Below are positions 11,905 through 23,267 of a stretch of DNA of 64,000 bases, in pieces. Where the stretch lies: contig JAAEAF010003489.1 of the NCBI GenBank assembly GCA_011037195.1, positions 88,500 through 152,499 of the forward strand, read 5' to 3'. Each line of letters starts with the position of its first letter. Positions within the stretch are counted from its first letter, which is position 1. Position numbers and translations under genes: made by a program. Below the pieces are notes generated by a model. That model worked only from the letters and a program-made list of their open reading frames with translations. It searched no databases and was not told the origin of the DNA. Source of the DNA: Triatoma infestans. Lineage: Eukaryota > Arthropoda > Insecta > Hemiptera > Reduviidae.

Positions 11905-12235
11905 TCTTCAACACTCTATCAGAGGGGAAACCTGAAAATTGTACCTTAATATTATATAGTTGATAGAATTAAGTATTGTATAGACGTGGTATTTTAGAGG
12001 AAACGACGTTGCAGATCCCCCCCCCCCAAAAAAAAACGGAAAACAAACAATTTTCCTGGAAAAACGTTTCAAACAAAAGTGATATGCATTTATGTATCTT
12101 GACAAAAAAATGAAGTTCAAAGAAAATTGGTGTATCTACTTGTGATAAAACGGCAAAAAACGGAAAAACATCGGAAAAGTACTTCCGTTTGATTGATGAA
12201 TTTGACCAAAACTTTATTGTCGCAAGCGATAACTT
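11905..12235 (-). repeat. Repeat family A fragment
   Basis: Minus-strand family A order: TATTTTAGAGGAAAC, a CCCCCCCCC-A run, TTTTCCTGGAAAAACGTTTCAAA, GTGATATGCATTTA and ACTTCCG. It is truncated at both ends and lies between two retroelement fragments. Confidence 0.6.
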
Positions 12236-12249
12236 TTTTTTTTTTTTAA

Positions 12250-13010
12250 TTTTTTTTATTACGCCATTTGCAGGGCTTTCTCAGCCATCAGGTATCTAGC
12301 AGTCCAGTATATTGCGGAGTTCTTCTCCACGTCATTCCTATAAACTTTATCGCGGACAGTATTCAGAGACTGGCAGGAGTTTAGATGTCCAGCATCCATC
12401 CGCTCCTCTAGGTAGAAGGGACATATGGGGGAGTCAACAACTCCTATCCTATTCAGGTGAACCTGGAGAGTCAGAAGGCTGAAATTGGCTGTGGCTATTT
12501 TTCTTGGTAGGCAACTGGGCAGGGGCTGTCTAATCAGTATTTCCCATCGTTTACTGCTCGCCTTTTGCTTAGGCGATGTGTGTAAAGCTTCGTTGACTCT
12601 TTCTTTTATTTCACGACAAGCACCTGCAGTAGCTGATAGCTTCTGTAGGAGGGGGTAAAAGACTGCCTTTTTTGGCCAAATTGTCGGCCTTTTCGTTTCC
12701 ACTGGTGCCACTGGAGAACAATAGCTCAGCCTCCCTTAATACTCTCCTGAATTTTTTTGCGGTCCCGCAGAACACACCCTCTATCAGTACTGGAATGGAA
12801 ACATAGTGCTTGAATTGCTGCCTAGGAGTCTATGAAAAACACAACTTTGCCAGGAGGGCGGGTGTTTAAGATTACCTGTGCAGCCCAATTACAGCCGCAA
12901 TCTCGCCATCAAAATTGCTACAATGGCCTCCAAGCGATCCACAGTGGTCCACTTCGAGGCAGTGCACACCATAGCCAACTCTCTTTAAGCCTGCATCCGT
13001 AACAGACGCA
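12250..13010 (-). mobile_element. Non-LTR retrotransposon 3' fragment, second family
   Basis: The frame at 12259-12711 includes PRKIATANFSLLTL, VDSPICPFYLEERMDAGHL and YWTARYLMAEKAL: the post-RNase H Cys/His tail of a non-LTR reverse-transcriptase ORF. Upstream on the same strand, 12715-13000 carries remnants of the RNase H domain (FFIDSQAAIQAL-like around 12810-12840) with frame breaks. The T run at 12232-12248 is the poly-A tail. Its residues differ from the element at 10811, so it is a separate family. Confidence 0.8.
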
Positions 13011-13189
13011 TGTAGCCATTCATCTTGTGGCAGATAAGGATAACTTCAGCGCTTAAGCTAGCCGTACTTTTCAGGGCGTCTTTAAACAGGAAGAAGGAGC
13101 AATTGGCAATAAATAAAGGTGGTAATGGACTCAGAGTTTCGCGGAAATGGTTCACACGCACCCACAGAGATGTTGTACTTGCTTCCAAG

Positions 13190-13395
13190 CTCCCTAACAA
13201 CAGCCAACATGGTATTTTGGGATTTTGGGCGATAACTGTAGTCGGAATATTAAGTTGGAAATATATGAATTTCCATTTTTCGTGTTATTTTGTTCACATG
13301 TCCATACAGACATGTATTTCTGGTGAAAATCTGACACGATTGCAATGCTTACTCATCCCAGAGAAAGTAACTTACCCTAAGAGAAAGTAATAACT
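13190..13395 (-). repeat. Terminal fragment of repeat family A
   Basis: Holds TTTCTGGTGAAAATCTGACACGATTGCAATGCTT and GAGAAAGTAA, matching the right end of minus-strand family A copies (GACACGATTACAATACTTCCTC). Confidence 0.55.
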
Positions 13396-14195
13396 GGTAA
13401 AATGCTCATCCGTTTGGGTGGTTAAATTCAGAACTTCTCTAATGTAGACTCACATATTGGTGGAATTTTTGAAATAACTGATTAAAGAGCTATTTATATA
13501 GCATACATTTCACAAAGTATATAAAATAAAATAGGAATGTTTTTTATAAATTTATAATTAGTTTAGGTGAAGCATGAGGTTAGACTGGAGATGGTCCTTT
13601 ATATAATTTGAATAAAATGAAATATTTTAAAAATATTTCTTCAATAAATTTTTTCCTTAAACATTTAAAATGGTACCAAGATTACTTTCCCCCCCAAACC
13701 AATTGTTTTTGTGTTTCTTTTTTATTTTATTTTTTTCGGATAGTTAATGCTATTTAATAAGAAGTTTTAATTTAAATTTAAATAGTGCTAATAATGGTTT
13801 GATGGCTGTTTTTATACGACTATAACTGGTTATTTTTAAAAGCCGCTTAGGAGAAATAGAGAGGTTTATAACAATAAAACTGCCCCAAATGTTGTTGAGC
13901 AAATGCGGCCCATATTTTGATAAGTACATACATGCTCAAGAGCCAGATTTATTACTACTATTATTATCAATAAGCAGTAGACACTCAAGAGAATACACTC
14001 ATTTTTATTCGTTTCAACATTATTCTGAATGTACAATCTACTTTACATGGTGATCTCATTTAGTTCGTATGTATTTTCTAGGGCGTTGTATCATTTACTT
14101 ATTTTTTGCGCTTCTTATGTTTTTGATTTCACATTTTGGAAATGGTATAACCTGTGGACACTTAACTTAAAGTGAATTCAGAATACATTATTTAA
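13396..14195. other. No gene recognised
   Basis: AT-rich; a C run at 13690-13697 and some T-rich runs. Nothing assigned. Confidence 0.4.
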
Positions 14196-14199
14196 ATCA

Positions 14200-14492
14200 G
14201 AGCATGAGAGACATTTTCCGTGATTGCCTGTTTCATTTTGTGGTCATCGACTGGTTTCGGGCGTTCGTTGCCCATCTTCAGAATGCGTTCGTCAGACAGT
14301 GTGATAACACAGACTTGCACAGAGCAAATTCAGTTTACACACTCAGTTTACTTTAAAATACAATTTGCTCTGTTCAAGTCTGTGTTATCACACTGTCTGA
14401 CAAACGCATCATGAAGATGGGCAAACGCCCGAAACAGGTCGATGACGACCAAATGAAATAGGCTTTCACGGAAAATGTCTCTGATGCTTTCT
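14200..14492. repeat. 293-bp near-perfect palindromic element
   Basis: The left arm (AGAGACATTTTCCGTGAT ... CTTGCACAGAGCAAATT) is repeated inverted in the right arm (AATTTGCTCTGTTCAAGTCT ... ACGGAAAATGTCTCTGATGC). Arms are about 130 bp around a short AT-rich centre. Single-stranded copies would fold into one long hairpin. Half-units of the same sequence occur at 7440-7570 and 7965-8120. Each arm carries a hammerhead-like motif (see 14242-14287). Confidence 0.8.
14242..14287 (-). ncRNA. Candidate hammerhead-ribozyme-like motif
   Basis: Read on the minus strand: CTGAAGA (matches the hammerhead core CUGANGA), one extra T, a hairpin GGGC-loop-GCCC (helix II), then GAAAC-CA-GTC. The last part fits helix III of A-U and C-G pairs with a two-base loop, then the cleavage triplet GUC. 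The bases after GUC (GATG) can pair with CATT before the core, giving helix I of four pairs. The extra T between the core and helix II departs from the strict consensus. The inverted copy at 14404-14450 has a mutated core. Function is inferred only. Confidence 0.3.
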
Positions 14493-14494
14493 AG

Positions 14495-15280
14495 TGAAAT
14501 ATGCATGGATGATCAATTTCAGATGTTCATCCATGCATAGATTTTGGTTTAGTCTGACAGTACAGAAAGTTTTACTGTTCAAATTTTGTGTCACGTAATG
14601 CACTGAATAATTGTCTTGTGTGTGGAATGATTGTCATATGAAATGCAACAGTGTATTGTTGAAGTAAACTTTAACTATGAAAAGCATATTCTCAGAAAAT
14701 CAGAAAATTAAGCTGCAAAAAAAGTGCACTTCAAAAGCAATTATTGACTAATATTGCAGATCAATAATGCATTAATTACGTGATATTAATGTATATTATA
14801 ATATTAATGATTAATTAATATTAATGAATTAATTAATATCAATTAAATTTTTACCAATTTTAAAATTAACCCGAACTTTATTGCATTCAGTTACTGCATT
14901 GTGAACAATGAGACAATAAATCAAACTTTTGATCAACATAAATGTCACCCGAAAAAAGTACACTAATGTTCTTCACTAATTTAAACTAGAGCCAGTTTTC
15001 AGGCTTACCGGCTTATTGTTTAATTTATGTTACTTAATTATAGAACAGGCTTTATGATTTGCGAAATTTATTATCTCTGAGAATTATAATCTAATGGATT
15101 ATATGAAGATTTCCCCGGTGTATAAGGCACATTAATCTAGGAGTTTATTTTCACTGATGCTCCCAGATAGACTACTAAGAATGTAAAGTTTAATGTGTAA
15201 AAATGAAGAGAAACTACTTTTGATGAGAATTTTTTCATGATTCAGAAAAAACTTATTTTATGTATTCTATGTTGCTGAAC
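14495..15280. other. No gene recognised
   Basis: AT-rich DNA with an ATTAAT-rich stretch at 14770-14850. No coding signal. Confidence 0.4.
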
Positions 15281-15282
15281 AT

Positions 15283-15725
15283 ATTGTGATTTACTCAAAG
15301 CTAAGGCGTACGCTTTACGTCACCTATTCATCTGTACGTCATAGGAGAGGTAATAGGAGTCGTAGCACTACCTCCTACTACAACAGCCTCATATTACACC
15401 TTAGGGAAGTCAAGACCGTCCTACTTACCCTTAGTAGAGCCAAGAAAGGAAATTCAGGTGTAAGACTAGACCAATATAAAAGTGGGGGAGTTTCCTACTG
15501 AGAAGTTTTCTCAGGCAACACTGTAGTCTGTCACGCCTCTCTGACGTTGCTACTCTTTCTTTTTCTCTCATTTAACTGTACCGTCCTGACAGTATCTTTG
15601 CTTTTATTCAATATCATCAGTTCAAGTCTCTAACTCTTCCCCTTCCCCCCCCCAAAGCACTACAATATTTATTCATTTGTTGTAATAATTTCAATACTAA
15701 GGATCGTACTCAGTAAGGATTAGAA
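15283..15725 (+). repeat. Possible solo LTR or promoter-bearing repeat
   Basis: This block has more GC than its neighbours, a TATA-like box (CAATATAAAAGTGGGGG, about 15472-15488) and a downstream pyrimidine-rich stretch (15540-15660), the order expected of an LTR U3-R-U5. It begins TGTGATTTACTC. No second copy is in the window and no target duplication was established, so the LTR reading is tentative. Confidence 0.3.
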
Positions 15726-15769
15726 AAAAAAAACATTCCATGACATATAACCCTTTCCATACCTACCTA

Positions 15770-16450
15770 CCACTTGGCGCTACGGTCCTTCAAGAGCCTT
15801 GGCCTCCTCCACAATCCTACTCCACAATCCTACTCCACTCTTCTCTTTCCTGGGCGTGACTTCTCCATCTTCTCACTCCCATTCTCTTCAATAATTTTTC
15901 CACATCTCCCAGCCATCTCAATCGGGAACGTTCTTTGCTATGGCTCCGTCCCGGTTTCCCTTCCAACAGCTTTTTTGGAATCCTGCCTTTGGACATTCGT
16001 TTCACATTCCCCAGCCATCTCAACTGGTTTTTCCTCACAAAGGTTACTAAGTCTGGTTCATTATAAATTGGACGGAGCTCAGCGTTCTTTCTCTTCCTCC
16101 AGCTCCCATTTTCACAGACAGGTCCATATATTCTTCTGAGTACCTTCCTTTCCCATATATTTAGCATTCTCTCTGTTTCTTTCGTAAGTTCCCAGGTTTC
16201 ACAACCATATGTGACCACAAGTCTTATGATTGTTTTATAAATAAGGACCTTCGCCCTGTTTGTCAGACCTATAAAACGGTTTCTGAAGTGCGAAATAGCA
16301 CTTGTTCCCGGAAGCCAATCTGGCCTTAATCTCTTCAGAGGTTTCATTCTTTTCTATTACGAGAGCTCCTAAATATTTGATCTGACTGACTAGCTTGAAT
16401 TCGTGGATTCCAAAATACCCATTTTCCCTTCCATATCCATCGGTTATTTA
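15770..16450 (-). mobile_element. RTE-type retrotransposon fragment: reverse transcriptase C-terminal region
   Basis: The minus-strand frame 15817-16347 includes TNRAKVLIYKTIIRLVVTYG, CETWELTKETERMLNIWERK, VLRRIYGPVCENGSWRKR and LRWLGNVKRM. This TYGCETW / RRIYGP / RLRWLGHV pattern is typical of the post-palm region of RTE-like elements. The upstream part (16350-16450) continues in another frame with a YLGALV-like palm end, so a frameshift lies near 16347. Both ends are truncated. Confidence 0.8.
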
Positions 16451-17090
16451 TTCTTCCATCAGTATTTCATTTCTCAATATAAAAAAAAAATTGACACGAT
16501 TACAATACTAGGAGTAAGAGAAAGTAATAACTATTATATAAATGAATCTGTTCATCCTTCACATGTAGAAAGTAAACAAAATTATTTTTTAGATAACATA
16601 AAGATTTCCAAGACCTTAATTGCCTCTTCCACGGTTTAAAAATATAATAACACCTTAAAAAAAAAAATTCTAACAATTGTTCATTTTAACCAGAAAGATT
16701 GTTTTAGCATCATCATAATAAGAACAATAAATAAGAGAATAAAAGAAATCATTTTTTTATTTATTTTTGTATAAGAGCGTATAAGAAGGTTCTATTTTTA
16801 ACCCAGTTAACAGAAAGATCTCAAAATTAATTAAGCCCCAATTAGGTCGCAAATAAAGTGTATGGCGAAGAAGAATTCGTAGAATTATCATTATGAAGTA
16901 AACCTTATTGTTTACTAGGAAATACGTACTTTTATGAAAGAATCTTATGTGAAAATACTAAAATGGCTCTCTATTGAAATTCTAACGGTTCTAACGGACT
17001 TTATTTTCTTCAAACACGAAATTTTTATTACTAAATATTTAATTGCTATTAAATAAATAGTAAAATAAAAGGTTGTTGAGTACGTCATGG
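16451..17090. other. No gene recognised
   Basis: AT-rich. A GACACGATTACAATACTAGGAG piece near 16490-16515 is a scrap of family A. Confidence 0.4.
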
Positions 17091-17094
17091 AAAT

Positions 17095-17976
17095 TGTATT
17101 GGAATCAGTTGATCGGATTCCAGAGGTAATGGAGTTCAGATGTCTTGAAGAGGGACTTGATATGAAGAATAGGCGGAAGTTAGTTTAGAGATTTTTAGAG
17201 AGTTATTACTTGAAATATGAACACTGAATTTACAAAAACAGACTATATTTTAACAATAATTTAAATATGTCAATTGGTAACTACAATTAATATGAATGAT
17301 ATGAATAAATAAATAATTTAAAGAGATAACACTACAAATAATTTAAAATGATTTAAGTAGATAAAACTAAGATGCACAACTATGAAATGTCTGATTGAAA
17401 GTTAATAACTATAAGTTAAACCTTGCATAGGGGCGCCCTCGCGAAACTGCTGCTGTACTGATCGTTGAGTTGTAATGCTCGTTGAAACTATAATGATATA
17501 ATAATCCCCTCTTCCAGTGGGGCGAAGTTTATATTAGTATTACTCACACATTGACAGGTGTGTAAGTAGTACTCACACATTGACAGGTGTGTAAGTAGCA
17601 CTCACACTAAGACATCTCTCGTAGTGTGCCGACCTTGGCCAGGTCGGTGACCAGTGTGATTTAGGTCAATGGCCAGATTTGGCGACAGATGGTTGCCCAT
17701 CGGTGATTTTCAAAGACTGGTAGCCTTGAGTGTTTGTTGGCCCTTGTATGAAGGAATATCGGCCAGGTGGCTTCTGTACAATAATGATCCTTTTAGCGGT
17801 GCTTCTCTTTGACCGTGTGTATTGACCCTTGTTTAAAAAGGCTTTTGTTTGGCGCGGCTCTTGTCTTGAAGACAGCGGCTGGCTGAGGTCACTAGTTATA
17901 AATTATCCTTTCTTCTTGTTATCTTTTGTGAAGATAGCGGCTGGCTGGAGCCACTTGACATTGATATGACATTACA
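17095..17976 (+). mobile_element. Solo LTR, family L1 (882 bp)
   Basis: Starts TGTATTGGAATC and ends GACATTACA (TG...CA). GAAAT lies immediately outside each end, a 5-bp target duplication. It aligns over its length with 44336-44982 and, inverted, with 35670-36304: AGATGTCTTGAAGAGGG, GGCGGAAGTTAGTT, AACTGCTGCT, AGTTTATAT, GACCTAAAT-type and CTTGAAGAC words in the same order. Within it, about 34 bp (ACTCACACATTGACAGGTGT...) is repeated in tandem at 17541-17610. There is no internal gag-pol region, so this is a recombined solo LTR. Confidence 0.8.
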
Positions 17977-18009
17977 GAAATGACTGTTTAAAGTATTTTC
18001 CTAAGAACC

Positions 18010-18064
18010 GCCTACGCTCAATGTTTGAGGTCCACTGAGTTCGAAAAAACAGTGATAGAACTTT

Positions 18065-18145
<81 letters not shown>

Positions 18146-18345
18146 GAGTCTGGATAGTTAGAAAACCAAATTTGAAGAAAATCTCTGAGAAAAAAAAAAG
18201 AAGAAATTGTAACGAAATTAAAACTATCGCTTCATATAGTAAAATCGCATTTTCGAAATGTTATCAACAATTTGGAATTTTAATTAACCTTAAATTTAGA
18301 TTTGTAAAAGGCACTTTAGAGAAGTTATTGTAAAAAAAATGGTAC
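18010..18345 (+). repeat. Family A fragment with long (TA)n(TG)n microsatellite
   Basis: TTTGAGGTCCACTGAGTTCGAAAAAACA matches the family A segment that normally precedes a GT-rich stretch. It is followed by (TA)n then about 29 TG units at 18066-18142. The open frame across it (18025-18333) is an artefact of the dinucleotide repeat. Confidence 0.6.
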
Positions 18346-18659
18346 ATCTTATCGATTCCAAAACCTCTTAAAAATCAACTCTTACAGAAAAATGATACAA
18401 ATAAATTTGTTACATACACTTGTATTTAACCAGTACACTAAGTTTAGAAAAATAAAAACTGGTTAAGGCATTGTCCGGTAAATAAAGAAAAACTAAAAAA
18501 AAAAAAAAATCATTTAATAAAGTCAAATTATGGAATTTGTTTTAAAAAACTTCAAATCGGATCACTGGTATTAAAATGGGTAATATTTATTTATTTATTT
18601 TTTTTATCTTAATACAATCTTTTTACACTTTTCTTTCCCACACTGCACTTTGCAAGCTT

Positions 18660-19445
18660 TCTTTTTTGTTTTTATTCATGTATGTATGTATTTGAACAGC
18701 ATAGCTAAAAAACGAATACGTTATCTGCCAAAATTCTTCAACCGGAAATACCACTTTAAAAGTTTTTTTTTTTATACTTTTTTACAATTCTCCCCAAAAT
18801 GGCTGCAATGATTATCTTGAAACATGGTATATCAACTACACGTACTAAGAGCTATAATTTTTACATGAAACATTTCTACGGAAAAATAAGAGCAGTTATG
18901 GGTGAGGGTTGGTGTTATGGCTTCCTTTAAAGTGCTATTTCAGTTTTTTAGACAATTCAGTCATCTAAATAATGTTACTTAAAATTAAATATGTTGTTGA
19001 AATTCTAAGTTTGAAAACAAAAAACGAATGACCGAAAGTGCGTTTACTTTACCACTTTACTAAATGATTTTTTTCCCGCGATTTTCCACAAAAATGGCTC
19101 CAACGATTTTCTTGAAACAACATTATATAAACTACACATACGAAGATGTAAAACTTTTATTTAAAAGATTTCTCTGGGAAAATTCATTTAAGGGCATTTT
19201 TTTGGAGAGGGGTAGGGTTATGTTTTTTCTCTAAAGTGCTATCATAAGTTGATTATACAATTCTATCATCCAAACAAAATTAATTAGAAATAAATAGATG
19301 GCCGAAATTCCTAGTTTCAAAAAATTACTAAACAGGAAGTGCGCTTTTTTTAATGACCAATTTTTTTATCAGTTTTCGACGAATTTCATTAAATTTGATA
19401 TACTAACGAAAGTGGAGTAAGAGAAAGGTGTGTGAGTGTTTCACA

Positions 19446-19460
<15 letters not shown>
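18660..19460 (+). repeat. Repeat family A copy with two ~300-bp modules
   Basis: From GAACAGCATAGCT through ACCGGAAATACCACTTTA, then two successive modules (about 18740-19040 and 19040-19340). Each has ATGGCTCCAACGATTTTCTT, AACTACACATAC, CATTTCTCTGGGAAAATTCA, a G-rich GGGGAGGGGTAGGGTTA part, TTTAAAGTGCTAT, ATACAATTCTATCATC and a ccGGAAGTGCG end. It ends GAGTAAGAGAAAGGTGTGTG, GTTTCACACCAGA, T run. Confidence 0.8.
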
Positions 19461-19479
<19 letters not shown>

Positions 19480-19481
<2 letters not shown>

Positions 19482-19855
19482 ACTTTATTTTCCACTTTAA
19501 AGATGCATAAGTATTGCAATCGGTTCAAATTTTTGAAATTTACTATTCACCGGAAGTATGTTTTGAGATCCACTGAGTACGAAAAAACATGTTTTTAGCG
19601 AATCATCTTTGTGGATGTTAACAGTATTTCTGAAAAAGAGAAATCCCCGGAAGTTCCTCGGCAAAATCCATCAATCCGGAAGTGCGACTTTAGTATTTTT
19701 TTACGATTTTCTTTAAACCACGTAATATATTTCTTTTTTACTAAAACTTTTTTGATATTTTTGGTAAATTCTGGGGGGGGGGGGGGCAGTAGCGTTATGG
19801 TTTCCTTTAAAGTACCACCTCAGTGGAATGTATGGTTTTAAATTCTTTTAGGTGA
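19480..19855 (+). repeat. Second, diverged family A fragment
   Basis: Repeats the family A start (AAGTATTGCAATCGGTTCAAAT, CACCGGAAGTATGTTTTGAGATCC, CACTGAGTACGAAAAAAC) and part of the module, including a 12-bp G run at 19775-19786. It lies directly after the 18660-19460 copy in the same orientation, with a long T run between them. Confidence 0.6.
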
Positions 19856-19865
19856 TAATGTATTC

Positions 19866-19970
19866 TGTGGCCTGGTCCTCTTTGGAGGCTTCTCAGGACA
19901 CTCAGGGAAGCTTTCTAACTACAGATAACACTGCCCATCACCGGAATGTGAACTGTAGATGAAAGAAAAT
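19866..19970 (-). repeat. Degenerate SINE S1 body fragment
   Basis: GAGGCTTCTCAGGACACTC, AACTACAGATAACACTGCCC, ATCACCGGAATGTGAACTGTAG matches the minus-strand SINE body with many substitutions. The head is absent. Confidence 0.5.
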
Positions 19971-20099
19971 AAAAGGGCCACACTCCTGGATCAAAAAGAA
20001 TTTTTACTTAATCCAGGGGAAGATATGAGTTTTCCTGTATAAAGGATTTAACTCACTGACACATACCCTTCGAACAGAACTGATCAACTATAGAGAATG

Positions 20100-22330
20100 A
20101 ACTATTCCACGATTACACACAAATACTTACGACTGACAACAAATCACTTTGGAATGCAACTAACAGAATACTTTCCTACAAAGCTGTACCATCCCCCTTG
20201 CGGTCTGAGAATGGCTCATGTCTGACTGAAAAAGCCTCCTTGTTTGCATCCTACCTTTCCCAAGGATTCACCCCTCATCCTGATTTACATAATCCGGAAA
20301 TAACCCATCTATTCGAAGAAGAACTCGACTCTCCCCTGCCTCTCTCTCCACACCCCCAAAGCCATTTAACCCTTCTGATGTAAATTACATTATATGAAAA
20401 AATGAAATGAAAAATTTTATTCCTGTTCCGGGACATAAGTCCCTTAGGAACAATAATACAAAATACAAGTGGCCTAGTGTGTCTGGCCTTGACAATTATG
20501 TACATATCGTTTGTAATTATTGATAATAATAATTATTGAAAATTATTTAGTCATGAATGATAAGGAAGAGGGAGGAAACTTCTAGGGGTTCGGAGAGACT
20601 TGTGAGGATAAGAGGTGGTGAAAAAGACGGGACTTGAAGGTATCAGTAGTGGAGGCACGACGGATAGACAAAGGTAAGGAGTTCCATAGATAAGTGGCAC
20701 GGATTACAAAGGATTCTTCAAAAGCGGATGTATGGTGGGAGGGAGTATAAAGATCGGAAAGACGGGAGCGAGTGTTACGGGAGTGGACAGACGATTTAAA
20801 TTTCAGAAGTTTGAAGATATACGAGGGTCTTTGAGATTGGATGACTTGAAAGAGAAAAGAGCCTAAGAAGTACTGGCGACGATAGATAGGGAAGAGCCAG
20901 TTCAACTCGTGGTATTATTATATTATACGTCATCTATCACTGAAAAAGGCTCCTGGCCCTGACATAAACACCGCACAAATCCTTCACAACCTTCCGAAAA
21001 AAGCTATCATTTTTCTCACCTACATCTATAACTCCGTATTAAGGACCACTTACTTTCCAAAACACGAAACATTCCAATATTCGTATGATCCCTAAACGAA
21101 ATAAACCTAAACGTCTCACAGCTTCCTACCGTCCGATAAGTCTGTTATCTATAATGGGCAAGATACAAGAAAAACTCCTACTCAAACCATTCTACCTATC
21201 CTTGAGTCCTCTAATCTTATCCCAGATCACCAGTTTGGCTTTAGACGCCACCATTCAACTATTCAACAGTGCCATCGCGTGATAGACACCATCGCTTCCT
21301 CTCTTCAGCGGAAAGAGTGCTGATCTGGCGTCTTTCTAGATGTCAAACAAGCTTTTGATCGGGTTTGGCATCAAGGCTTGCTCTGGAAGCTCAAGGGAAT
21401 ACTTCCATTCACATACTATCTTACCCTTACCTTTCTAATAGGTATTTCCGAGTAATAATAGGTTTTACCACTTCGTCCTTCCATCTAATAGAGGCAGGAG
21501 TGCCTCATGGTAGCGTCCTGGGTCCTGTTCTCTACACAATATACACTGCCGACATTCCTACCCATCCTCAAATCATCCTATCTACCTATGCAGATGATAC
21601 TGCAATTCATTCAGTTCACAAAGATCCTGTAACATCAACAAGAAACCTTCAATCCCACCTTTCTTCCCTGGAAATATGGTTTAAGAACTGGAAAATAAAT
21701 TTAAACGAACAAAAATGGGAAAATATCACTTTTACTTTAAGGAAAATTACCTATGCCCCAATATCCTACAATGAAATTCCTCTTCCTCACGTTAATATTG
21801 TCCGCTACCTTGGGCTGTATATAAACAAACGCCTGACATGGAATCCTCACATTCGACTGAAACGAAAAGAACTGAACAGATCTAAACTGACATTACTAAA
21901 CAAACGACTAATATAAAACTCAATCTTAAAACCAATCTGGACATACGGAATAGAACTTTGGGGCTCCGCGAAGCGTTCCCCATACAATATTCAACGAATC
22001 CAATCCCATGAATCAAAAATTCTGCACGCCATTGTAAACGCTTCCCTACTTTGTCTCGAACCTTACAATCCACAATGACCTTAGTGTCCCATTAGTGACC
22101 AATGTTGCTTCCTCTTCTTATAAAAAATTCCATAAAAACCATGTCCTACCTGTCCCTTTAGCCAGAAATCTCTCCTCTCGAACCCTCCCGGACAATCACT
22201 CTCGTCGTCTAAAACGTCGATGGCCTCAAGATCTTCTTTCTACAAGTGACAGTGAGTGATTTGGAGTGCTACCACTGGGTAGCTCCTCCACTCGTTTCGT
22301 GATTTTTTTTTTTTTCATTATTATTATTAT
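20100..22330 (+). mobile_element. Jockey-type retrotransposon (5'-truncated, split by 20393-20925)
   Basis: Frames in order: a pre-palm region (TTDNKSLWNATNRILSYK, ENGSCLTEKASLFASYLSQG, 20110-20390), KKAPGPDINTAQIL after the insertion (about 20935-20985), SYRPISLLSIMGK (21120-21160), a VPHGSVLGPVLY segment, the catalytic YADDTAIHS (21589-21615), then the thumb (RYLGLYINKRLTWNPHI) and a C-terminal tail to about 22260. Stops and frameshifts at about 21280, 21330 and 21916 show it is dead. Near the 3' end, GAGTGCTACCACTGGGTAG (22264-22283) is shared with the copies at 27540-28000 and 62165-62610. It ends in a T run and an (ATT)n tract. Confidence 0.9.
20393..20925 (-). mobile_element. Second non-LTR element 3' end inserted into the Jockey copy
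   Basis: The minus-strand frame 20582-20905 contains RSRLSDLYTPSHHTSAFEES, FVIRATYLWNSLP and FKSRLFHHLLS, the C-terminus of a CR1/R2-like non-LTR ORF (pattern: PxHRTSxFExSFxVRxxxLWNSLP). Its 3' UTR carries a hairpin, GGGACTTATGTCCC on the minus strand. Reading through the host Jockey across the junctions restores NYII...SLKKAPGPD. TTATA-type sequence lies at both joins, consistent with a short target duplication. 5' truncated. Confidence 0.8.
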
Positions 22331-22334
22331 CTTT

Positions 22335-23265
22335 ATTCAATGTCATTAGATTTGCTTGTGCGCACTAGCGCGTTGTAAATGAATAAAAAAAGAGAGAGAG
22401 AAAAGGGATTTTCAATCTACACTCTAAATAACAGAGCCAAGAGGCTAAAGACTAAATATAAACTTAGAATTCTCTAAGAAATAGAAAATCTATTTTATAA
22501 AATTATTAGTTAAATATCTGAAATCTAATTTATTAAAATTATCTTTAGATATATAATATTATGTTTTAAATTTTCCTAACTTAGTTAATAAGATTTGTTT
22601 TATACAACTTTATTGTTTCAATTTATTTTTTTTTTTCTTCGTTTTACTCAATTCACTTTCTCTCTTCCACCCTTAAAATTTCTTTTCAATTTAAATTCGT
22701 AACTTTCAACATTTTCTTTCATAGAAGACTTTCATTCATATTAAACTCTACTTTGTTTTTTATTGTTATGTTTTATGAACAAGTTTTTCCTTCTTTTCAG
22801 TGAAGTTTCACTGCGAAAAAGGACACAATAAAGAAAGTATTCTTTATAAGCGGAAATTAAAAAAGGAAAATGAAATATTGTTAATTTTTTTTTTTTTTTG
22901 GAAATTATTTATGCCAACATATTTTTCCACAGTAACAACTTTCCTCTTTAAAAAAAAAAAAATATTCTACTTTCAAGTTTGAATAAATCGTTTTTCTTTT
23001 ATGTAGTTAATGAAATTAATAATTACCAACAGCTTTTGGATAAAAAGCACAAATATAAAGCTGTGTGTTTGTCTTTAAAGGAATAGATTTACCCATTCAC
23101 TTTTTAAAATAAATACAAAACATTTTTACTTGAAAGAATGTTTTAAAATATCAAGTAATTACTATTTATTTTAGCCGGCTATATTTTCAACTACTAGGAA
23201 ATATTCTTTATAATTACATTACTAACCATTATTACATTTTATAAAAACAATCTGGCTTGAAACAC
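22335..23265. other. No gene recognised
   Basis: AT-rich, with poly-T runs and a GAGAGAGA tract near 22392. The frame at 22800-22982 is low-complexity. Confidence 0.4.
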
Positions 23266-23267
23266 TA

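Noticed and set aside
17095..17976. Promoter region of a cellular gene
   Set aside because: The sequence is a solo LTR with a target duplication and two other copies in the window.
18025..18333. 102-codon open frame
   Set aside because: Its centre is Val/Cys repeats from the TG microsatellite; it lies in family A.
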